The translations under genes were made by a program, and so were the position numbers. A stretch of DNA of 39,703 nt from Palsa-459 sp035937595 (lineage in GTDB: Bacteria; Actinomycetota; Acidimicrobiia; Acidimicrobiales; RAAP-2), in contig DASZHS010000024.1 of NCBI GenBank assembly GCA_035937595.1, positions 1 through 39,703 on the forward strand. The letters run 5' to 3'. The number at the start of each line of letters is the position of its first letter. Position 1 is the first letter of the stretch. The notes beneath the pieces are model-generated. The model saw nothing but the letters and a program-made list of their open reading frames with translations. It ran no database searches and was not told where the DNA came from. Below are positions 23,055 through 29,089 of this stretch, one piece after another.

Positions 23055-23987
23055 TCAGTAGCCGTAGCCGGTCGGGCAGCCGCCGGCGCCCACGGGTGGG
23101 ACTTGCGTGGCGGAGGCGGTCGTGGCGCCGGCGGACGTGAGTGTCCAGGTCCCGCCGTCCGCCTTGATGCCCTCGCCGCAGGACTGGCTCGCGCCTGTGT
23201 CGCCGGAGTACGTGTACACAGGATACGTGTTGAAGGTCACCTGCTTCGCCGAGCCCCTCGTGACAAACCCGATCGTGCCCTTCACGCCGTTGCCAAGGGT
23301 GATCGACGTCGTCGAGTTGGGGACGAGCAGCGGCGGCCAGATCCCGACGCATGCGCCGGTGCAGTGGAGCGTCCCGCCGTTCTCGGCGGACAGCACGTAG
23401 AGCGTGCGGCCGGCGGCGTTGGAGAGCACGCCCTTGTAGACCGTCGACGCGTTCGCCGCGTTGGTGGTGTTGAGCATCGGCAGGTACGGCGAGGCGCCCG
23501 ACGACTTCGCCGACGCATGCACGAGGTGCCAGGTCCCGCCGTTGCTCGTGACGTCCTGGCCCGTGGACTGGCTGGCGCCGGTGTCGCCGGTGTAGGTGTA
23601 GACCGGGTAGCTGTTGAAGGTCACCTGCTTGGTCGCCGAGGACCGTTTCACGAACCCGACCTTGCCGGCGACGCCCTTCGCGACGGTCACCTGGCGCACG
23701 GAGGACTTGACGAGCAGCGGCCGCCACGTCCCCAGGCAGGCGCCCGTGCAGTGCAGCTTCGCGCCCCGCTCGTTGGACAGGACGTACAACGTGAACGACT
23801 TGTTGTTCTCGAGGGCGCCCGCGTAGCTCGGGACGCTCCCGGACTTGAGCAGCGGTGCCGAGGCCCCCGCGGGGCCCACGCCGGCGAGGACGAGGGAGGC
23901 GGCGGCGGCGAGCGCGCCAGCGCCGAGGCAGGCGGTCGTTCGCACCGCCAGCCGGCCGGCGAGGGTGGTGGCTGGGCTCACGGTCAT
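23055..23987 (-). CDS. Secreted protein with two COG4315-type repeats
   Basis: This 310-residue protein has a signal-like N-terminus (residues 1-42, ACLGAGALAAAASLVLAGVG) and two tandem copies of the COG4315-type domain. Copy 1 (about 45-150) and copy 2 (about 160-270) each have LYVLS, LHCTGAC, W.PLLV, VTFN.YPVYTY and GDTGASQS. The paired Cys in CTGAC may form a disulfide or bind a cofactor. A tail with GGCPTGYGY ends the protein. ATG 23987 follows GAGGAGCAG. These domains often occur beside ECF sigma factors, and the operon here suggests an extracytoplasmic stress or redox role, which is inference. Confidence 0.9.
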   Translation of the reverse strand: MTVSPATTLAGRLAVRTTACLGAGALAAAASLVLAGVGPAGASAPLLKSGSVPSYAGALENNKSFTLYVLSNERGAKLHCTGACLGTWRPLLVKSSVRQVTVAKGVAGKVGFVKRSSATKQVTFNSYPVYTYTGDTGASQSTGQDVTSNGGTWHLVHASAKSSGASPYLPMLNTTNAANASTVYKGVLSNAAGRTLYVLSAENGGTLHCTGACVGIWPPLLVPNSTTSITLGNGVKGTIGFVTRGSAKQVTFNTYPVYTYSGDTGASQSCGEGIKADGGTWTLTSAGATTASATQVPPVGAGGCPTGYGY

Positions 23988-24042
23988 GGGCTGCTCCTCA
24001 CGGTGTGCGTGCCGGCCGACACCCACCGGCATCGGCCTGTGG

Positions 24043-24070
24043 GTCTACCGCGGGACGGCGCGAACTGTTC
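24043..24070 (-). promoter_or_regulatory. Possible ECF-type promoter of the COG4315/sigma operon
   Basis: On the minus strand GAACAG (24070-24065) and GTAGAC (24048-24043) are separated by 16 bases; GAAC is the core of many ECF -35 elements. The transcript would start near 24037, with a leader of about 50 bases. The -35 lies in GAACTGTTC, an inverted repeat. Confidence 0.4.
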
Positions 24071-24447
24071 ACCAGCGGTCACCTGCTCGGCCCCCGGTCG
24101 GGGCCGGCCGGCCGCCGGGCACCGACCCGCGAGCACGCGCACCGTCGGCGGGGCCATCCGCCGGCGCGGTGCGCGCGCGACGGCGCGACGTCGATGGTGC
24201 GCAACCGCTCGTTACGTCGCACGACCTGCGCCCTTGCGCGACCTCGGGCGCCGCGGCAACCACAGGTTCGATCCCCGGCGCCGACGAGACGCCGCCCGCG
24301 CGCTCTGCGCGGTCGGCACGACCACCGTGACCTCGCGGTCTCCTGCGTCACGAATCGCGTCGCCCGGGCGCCGAGCGAGCCGACGCGCCGGCACGCCGAG
24401 GTAACACGCGGTCGCGCGAACTCCCGACTCTGCACGTGCGACCAACG

Positions 24448-24453
24448 TACGAT
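24448..24453 (+). promoter_or_regulatory. -10 box TACGAT, leaderless start
   Basis: TACGAT is followed by six bases and the GTG at 24460, which decides the start of the next gene. Confidence 0.55.
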
Positions 24454-24459
24454 GCGGAC

Positions 24460-25488
24460 GTGAAGTCGCCGAAGCCGCGGGTGCCCTCGCCGATGGACGA
24501 GGGCCGCATCGCCGCGATGCTGCGGCGCGGTGCGACCTACGCGAGCAGATGGGCGCGCACGGCCGTGGATCGGTGGAACGGCGGCGAGGTGGTGCGCAGC
24601 GCCGCGCGCGCCATCGAGCTCTTGCGGCGCGTCGACCGTGCGACGCGCTACCTGTCACCCGTCGTGGTCAGCGCGCACCTCACCGCCATCGACGAGCTCT
24701 TCGAGCGTGGTGCGTACAACGAGGCGATCGCGGCATCCGACGACGTCATCGCGGACTGCGCCACGTTGCACCGTGCGAGCTGTGAGGCTGCCGCCCGCGC
24801 TCACGGCGAGCGCGCCCGGTGCCTCGCGCGGCTCGACCGACTCGACGAGTCGATCGACGAGTTCACGAGCTCCCTCGACACGCCGATCCCGGCATCGGGC
24901 GCCCAGGGGTGGCGCCTCTCGCTGCGCTACTCGCTCGCGCTGACGCGTCGCGACATGGGTGAGCTCGAGGCCTCCACGTCGGAGCTGCGCGCACTCGTCC
25001 CCGCGATGGCCGAGGCCTTCGGCGAGCACAGCACCTGGCTCGTGAGCACGGTGACCGAGCTCGCGACGAACGTCGCGCTCGACGGCGACGTGCCCACCGC
25101 CATCGAGATGGTCGCCGCGCAGCTCCCCGGCGTGACCGTCCATCGCGGCCCGCTGAGCCGGGAGGCCCTGACGCTCCGCTCCAAGATCGCGCGCTGGACG
25201 GTCGCCGAGGGCGACGACGACGAGCGCGGCCGGAGGCTGGCCGCCGCCGCGCTCGTCGACTTCACCCGGGCCGGGCTGTCGACCACGGCAGAGGCGTTCG
25301 AGCTGCGCTTCCTCTACGCCGACGCGCTGGTCGAGTGCGGCGACGTCGACTACGGGATCGCGCAGCTCACCTCGCTCCTCGAGGACCTGCGGACGTCGCG
25401 CTGGGCGATCTCGGACTTCACCGAGGCCGTGACCAGCGAGCTCGAGGAGTGGCGCAACGTCCAGCGCGGCGGTGCCCCGAGGGACTGA
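24460..25488 (+). CDS. TPR-like helical repeat protein, unknown function
   Basis: This 342-residue soluble protein is made of helical hairpins of TPR type: HLTAIDELFERGAYNEAIAA, ARAHGERARCLARLDRLDES, LRYSLALTRRDMGELEASTS, VTELATNVALDGDVPTAIEM, and FLYADALVECGDVDYGIAQL. Such repeats bind partner proteins; no enzymatic or DNA-binding domain is visible. The basic N-terminus contains AMLRRGATYASRWARTAVDR. GTG 24460 follows a TACGAT box; ATG 24493 is possible. It is a single gene. Its repeat pattern resembles the C-terminal part of AfsR/SARP-type regulators, but that link is weak. Confidence 0.8.
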   Translation: MKSPKPRVPSPMDEGRIAAMLRRGATYASRWARTAVDRWNGGEVVRSAARAIELLRRVDRATRYLSPVVVSAHLTAIDELFERGAYNEAIAASDDVIADCATLHRASCEAAARAHGERARCLARLDRLDESIDEFTSSLDTPIPASGAQGWRLSLRYSLALTRRDMGELEASTSELRALVPAMAEAFGEHSTWLVSTVTELATNVALDGDVPTAIEMVAAQLPGVTVHRGPLSREALTLRSKIARWTVAEGDDDERGRRLAAAALVDFTRAGLSTTAEAFELRFLYADALVECGDVDYGIAQLTSLLEDLRTSRWAISDFTEAVTSELEEWRNVQRGGAPRD

Positions 25489-25539
25489 GGCCACTGCCGC
25501 GCGACCCCGGCCGCGCCCCGGCCAACACACGCGCGTGGC

Positions 25540-25545
25540 TACGAT
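25540..25545 (+). promoter_or_regulatory. -10 box TACGAT before the erm-type gene
   Basis: TACGAT is identical to the boxes at 5849 and 24448. Six bases later is a GTG at 25552, which opens a 22-codon ORF rather than the methyltransferase itself. Confidence 0.5.
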
Positions 25546-25551
25546 GGCACC

Positions 25552-25620
25552 GTGACGATGTGCACGGCGATCCGTCGTGGCCGACGGGCCACCGCGGTGG
25601 GGGTACCACCGACTCGATAG
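25552..25620 (+). CDS. Possible 22-codon leader peptide overlapping erm
   Basis: Starting at the GTG placed six bases after TACGAT, a frame of 22 codons reads VTMCTAIRRGRRATAVGVPP and two more residues, then TAG at 25618. It contains RRGRR, which includes the basic-x-basic (+X+) pattern known to cause macrolide-dependent ribosome arrest in leaders such as ErmDL. The ORF overlaps the first 44 bases of the methyltransferase gene, one frame away. Arg-rich peptides arise by chance in GC-rich DNA, so this is tentative. Confidence 0.35.
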   Translation: MTMCTAIRRGRRATAVGVPPTR

Positions 25621-26122
25621 CGGCTGGGCGGCGACGCTCGTCGCCGACGCCGAGGTGCTCGCAGGTGACCTCGTCCTCGACGTGGGCGCGGGCACGGGCG
25701 CGATCACCACGCCCCTCGTCGAGCGCGGCGCGCGCGTGGTCGCCGTCGAGCTCCACGTGTCGAGGGCGTCGATGCTCCGGGCGACTTTCGCCGCGGCGAG
25801 GGTGACCGTCGTCGTCACCGACGCCGCCGACCTGCGGCTCCCGCGCCGCCCGTTCCGCGTCGTCGCCAACCCGCCGTTCGCCGTCACGACGGCGCTCCTC
25901 AGGCGACTGACCGCGCCCGGCAGCCGGCTCGTCCGCGCCGACCTCGTCGTGCCGTGGCACACCGCGGCGCGGTGGGCCGGCGGGCACGCGCCGGGTGCCT
26001 CGCGCTGGGGGCGCGACTTCGACGCGTGGGTCTCGCGCCGCCTCCCGCGCAGCGCGTTCTCGCCCCCGGCGCCGAACGGCGTCGCGGTGCTGGTGCTGCG
26101 GCGTCGACGGGTGACGCGCTAG
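25577..26122 (+). CDS. Short Erm-type 23S rRNA adenine N6-methyltransferase
   Basis: This 181-residue protein has the KsgA/Erm Rossmann methyltransferase core: WGYHRLDSGWAATLVADAEV, the SAM-binding LVLDVGAGTGAIT, ARVVAVELH, and the catalytic Asn98-Pro-Pro-Phe101 in VVANPPFAV. The C-terminal helical domain of KsgA and classical Erm proteins is missing, as in the mycobacterial Erm(37), which is about the same length. Likely role: methylation near A2058 of 23S rRNA, giving macrolide-lincosamide-streptogramin resistance, or another rRNA adenine. GTG 25577 is the first possible start (a stop lies at 25553) and lacks a good ribosome binding site. Its last 4 bases overlap the convergent aminopeptidase gene. 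Confidence 0.85.
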   Translation: MADGPPRWGYHRLDSGWAATLVADAEVLAGDLVLDVGAGTGAITTPLVERGARVVAVELHVSRASMLRATFAAARVTVVVTDAADLRLPRRPFRVVANPPFAVTTALLRRLTAPGSRLVRADLVVPWHTAARWAGGHAPGASRWGRDFDAWVSRRLPRSAFSPPAPNGVAVLVLRRRRVTR

Positions 26123-27618
26123 AGGCCGAGGTTGGGGGCGGGTCGCGCGAGGAGACCCGCCATCCAGGTCTCGATCTCGTCGGGGTCGCGGGGGAGCGCG
26201 CCCGACAGGACGCGGCACCCGTCCTCGGTGACGACGACGTCGTCCTCGATCCGCACCCCGATGCCGCGGTACTGCTCGGGGACCGTGAGGTCGTCCGGCT
26301 GGAAGTAGAGCCCGGGCTCGACGGTGAGCACGTAGCCCACCTCCAAGGCGCCCTTGTAGTAGACGCGCTCGCGCGCGTGGGCACAGTCGTGGACGTCGAT
26401 CCCGAGCATGTGCGAGACCCCGTGGAGCGTGTAGCGCGCGTGCACCGGCAGCTCGGTGCGCAGCGCCTCGTCCGGGCCGACGTCCAGGATGCCGAGGTCG
26501 AAGAGGCCCTGGGCGAGGACCCGCTTGGCGGCGTCGTTGGGAGCGAGGAACTCGGCGCCGGGCCGCACGGCCTCGATCCCGGCCCGCTGGGCGGCGAGCA
26601 CCAGCTCGTAGATCGCCCGCTGGGGGCGGCTGAAGGTCCCCGAGACCGGGAGGGTGCGCGTGACGTCGGCGGTGTACAGGTCGTGGCCCTCGACCCCGGC
26701 GTCGAGGAGGAGGAGGTCGCCGTCGCGGACGACGCCGTCGTTGCGCGTCCAGTGCAGGATCGTCGCGTGCGAGCCGGCCGCGGCGATCGTGCCGTAGCCG
26801 ACGTCGTTGCCCTCGTACCTCGCCCGCAGGTTGAACACGCCCTCGATGACCCGCTCGGTCCGCCCGATGGCGGTCGGGAGCGCGCGCACGACGTCCTCGA
26901 AGCCGCGGATCGTCATGTCGACGGCCTCTTGGAGGCGCTCGACCTCGTAGCCGTCCTTCACCAGGCGCAGCTCGGAGAGCACGGTCGCGAGCTCCTGGTC
27001 GGCGTCGCCGTTGGCCGCGACGGCGCCGTCGACGCGGGCGTCGTAGCCCCGCAGGGTGGCGACGTCGGCGGGCGGGAGGCCGACGAGGTCCTTCTCGAGG
27101 CGGTCCCGCGGCGCCGTCGCGACGCCCCATCGGCGCGCGGCGTCGTCGAGGCCACGGCGGGGGCCGACCCAGACCTCGCCGTACCGAGCGTCGCTGAAGA
27201 ACCGGTGCGTGGCGGCGGCCCGCCGCTCCTCCACGTAGAGGGTGGCGCCGGGGTCGTGCCCCGCCGGGTGCACGACGAGGACGGCGTCGTTGTCGTCGCA
27301 GGCGGTCAGCCAGAAGAAGTCCGAGCCGGGCCGGAAGCGGAAGTCCGTGTCGTTCGCCCGGACCTTGAGCCCGCCGCTCGGCACGACGAGGGTCTTGCCC
27401 TCGAACCTCGAGCGGACGGCGTCCCGCCGCCGCGCGGTGTGCGCGACGGCGGGGTGCGGCCCCTCGTCGCGCGGGCGCTCGGCCCAGTCACGGGTCATGT
27501 ACTCGACGAAGGGACGGGGGAGCGGCGGACGGTGGGTCCCGGCCCAGATCCAGTGCTCGCTCTCTGGGGCCTCCTCGGAGACGTCGGGCTCGGGATAGGT
27601 GGCGTCCTCTGGGGTCAC
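26119..27618 (-). CDS. pepP: Xaa-Pro aminopeptidase (M24B family)
   Basis: This 499-residue metallopeptidase removes N-terminal residues preceding proline. An N-terminal aminopeptidase P domain (FRFRPGSDFFWLTAC) precedes the pita-bread domain. The dimetal ligands are visible as Asp in LLLLDAGVEGHDLYTADVTR, His in HGVSHMLGIDVHD, Glu in LTVEPGLYF and Glu in GVRIEDDVVVT. The length is normal for bacterial PepP with a short N-terminal extension. GTG 27618 lies six bases after TACATT, so it may be the true start; ATG 27621 is one codon upstream. It is a cytoplasmic housekeeping enzyme with no operon partner. Confidence 0.95.
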   Translation of the reverse strand: MTPEDATYPEPDVSEEAPESEHWIWAGTHRPPLPRPFVEYMTRDWAERPRDEGPHPAVAHTARRRDAVRSRFEGKTLVVPSGGLKVRANDTDFRFRPGSDFFWLTACDDNDAVLVVHPAGHDPGATLYVEERRAAATHRFFSDARYGEVWVGPRRGLDDAARRWGVATAPRDRLEKDLVGLPPADVATLRGYDARVDGAVAANGDADQELATVLSELRLVKDGYEVERLQEAVDMTIRGFEDVVRALPTAIGRTERVIEGVFNLRARYEGNDVGYGTIAAAGSHATILHWTRNDGVVRDGDLLLLDAGVEGHDLYTADVTRTLPVSGTFSRPQRAIYELVLAAQRAGIEAVRPGAEFLAPNDAAKRVLAQGLFDLGILDVGPDEALRTELPVHARYTLHGVSHMLGIDVHDCAHARERVYYKGALEVGYVLTVEPGLYFQPDDLTVPEQYRGIGVRIEDDVVVTEDGCRVLSGALPRDPDEIETWMAGLLARPAPNLGL

Positions 27619-27624
27619 CATCGA

Positions 27625-27630
27625 AATGTA
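27625..27630 (-). promoter_or_regulatory. -10 box TACATT, leaderless start (minus)
   Basis: On the minus strand TACATT is followed by six bases (ending in ATG) and the GTG at 27618. Confidence 0.45.
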
Positions 27631-27756
27631 CCGGTTGGCGTCGTTCGGCGGGTCCCGGACCGCGTCGGGTGAGGATGGTGCCGGCTCTCGGCGCGCACCC
27701 GCCCGTGACCGCCGCGCTCGGTCGGCGGTGTCGGGGAACGCGGACCGGCGTCGCGA

Positions 27757-27796
27757 GGTCGCGGTGTTGCGGCGCCGAGCGTCGGTCGCGGTGTTG
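27757..27796 (+). repeat. 13-base direct repeat, period 27
   Basis: GGTCGCGGTGTTG occurs at 27757-27769 and 27784-27796 in the noncoding stretch upstream of the NHL module. The function is unknown. Confidence 0.5.
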
Positions 27797-28063
27797 GGAG
27801 CAGAGCACCCGCGGCGCGCGCCGCTGCGGACGTGGTCACCCCCGCGATGCGTCGTGCACGCCGACGAGCGCGTGTCGGGTGCACGTGGACCGCGTCACGT
27901 CGACGATCGACACGTCGTCGCACCGGCGGTGCGTCGTCGTGCGCGCGTCGAGGGCACGGACGCCGCAGAGGTCGTGAGTGTGTCGTCACCAGCGGCGACA
28001 CTGCGTCAAGTTCCCACGCTGAGCCCAACATCACCGGTGGTACCGTGTCGCGAGGCTCATCAG

Positions 28064-29089
28064 ATGCAGCGCTGGAAACACGCCGGACGGGGCCCCAAGA
28101 GCACCCTCATCGTGGGCATCCTCCTTGGGGTGGCCAGCCTCGTGCTGTACAACTCGGCGTACGCAGCGGCGACGGGGCCGTACCCCGGCTCGATCGCGCT
28201 GCCCGGCATCCCGAACGGCCCAAGGCTCGGCTGCACCCCGACGTCGACGGCGCACCAGACCTGGGTCTGCGGCTTCAACCAGCTCTCGAACACGCACTTC
28301 CTCGTCAACGGACGCGACGCCGGCGGGTTCCAGGCCGACTCGAACGGCTGCGTCCTCCTGACGCTGTACTTCAGCCAGGGCGAGGTCTCGGTCAACAACA
28401 ACAAGCCCGTCGCGACGCACGTCGGCATCAACTACCTGATCATCAAGGGGCACAAGACGACGGCGACCGGCACCGTCGTCGTCGGTCTGCGGATCGCGTT
28501 CCAGGTGCCCCACGGCACCGCGCAGCGGTGCAAGGGCCGCCCGGTCGGTCCACCGACCACGTCGACGACGCAGCGCACGGGGCCGCCCACGTCCTCGTCG
28601 ACGACGACCTTCCCCAAGCGCCATCGCTTCCCGAGGTTCACGACGACGACGAACAGCAACCCGACCACGCTCGCCAAGGTCATCGAGACGCCGCTCGAGA
28701 TCTCACCCAACCGGGTCATCCTGATGACGAGCCTGCTCTCCGCGGTGCTCGCCGCGCTCCTGTCGGCGGGCGCCCTCGGCTCGATCTGGAACGCCGAGGC
28801 GACCGCCGCGACGGCGGGCGCCACGAGCGGGCCGGCCGCGCCGGACGACGCCGGCGGGCCATCAGCGCCGGGTGACGGCGGCGGCCCGTCCTCGCCAGGC
28901 GAGGGCGACGGACCTTCGTCGCCGGGCGAGGGTGGCGTAGGTCCGGCGGGCGGCACCCCGCCGGCGCCCGAGCCGCCGCCGGCGCCAGCGCCACCGGCGG
29001 CCGCGCCGAGCGAGGCCTTCGTCCCGCCCGTCACCAACGCGTTCACCCGCACGAACCTCCGTCGGCCGCACCCAGGCGGGGGACCGTGA
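28064..29089 (+). CDS. Two-helix protein with Pro/Gly/Ser-rich tail, partner of NHL protein
   Basis: This 341-residue protein starts at ATG 28064 with GAGG upstream. A signal-anchor helix (TLIVGILLGVASLVLYNSAY, about residues 14-33) is followed by an external beta-rich domain of about 120 residues (CTPTSTAHQTWVCGFNQLSN, GCVLLTLYFSQGEVSV, LIIKGHKTTATGTVVVGLRI). Next come a Thr/Ser linker, a second helix (VILMTSLLSAVLAALLSAGA) and a tail of about 95 residues rich in Pro, Gly, Ala and Ser with repeats such as GPSSPGEGDGPSSPGEG. Its stop overlaps the start of the 937-residue NHL protein (GTGA), so the two are coupled. No family recognised. Confidence 0.78.
   Translation: MQRWKHAGRGPKSTLIVGILLGVASLVLYNSAYAAATGPYPGSIALPGIPNGPRLGCTPTSTAHQTWVCGFNQLSNTHFLVNGRDAGGFQADSNGCVLLTLYFSQGEVSVNNNKPVATHVGINYLIIKGHKTTATGTVVVGLRIAFQVPHGTAQRCKGRPVGPPTTSTTQRTGPPTSSSTTTFPKRHRFPRFTTTTNSNPTTLAKVIETPLEISPNRVILMTSLLSAVLAALLSAGALGSIWNAEATAATAGATSGPAAPDDAGGPSAPGDGGGPSSPGEGDGPSSPGEGGVGPAGGTPPAPEPPPAPAPPAAAPSEAFVPPVTNAFTRTNLRRPHPGGGP

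Larger units (their letters stand above)
23988..24459. other. Divergent intergenic region, no gene seen
   Basis: About 470 bases separate the COG4315-type gene (minus) from the TPR-like gene (plus). It holds a promoter-like pair for the minus operon (24043-24070) and a TACGAT box for the plus gene (24448). The middle, 24090-24440, is rich in CG and has no convincing reading frame. A stretch GGTTCGATCCCCGG near 24265 resembles a tRNA T-arm but does not pair. Confidence 0.6.
27619..28063. other. Divergent intergenic region, no gene seen
   Basis: About 440 bases lie between pepP (minus) and the two-helix protein (plus). No coding frame looks convincing. It holds a TACATT box for pepP, the direct repeat at 27757, a six-pair stem-loop GTGTCG/CGACAC at 27980-28001 and, just before the next gene, TACCGT at 28041, which could be a -10 box giving a leader of about 11 bases. 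Confidence 0.6.

Noticed and set aside
24255..24290. tRNA T-arm-like sequence GGTTCGATCCCCGG
   Set aside because: The bases before TTCGATC do not pair with those after it, and no acceptor, D or anticodon arm can be drawn around it.
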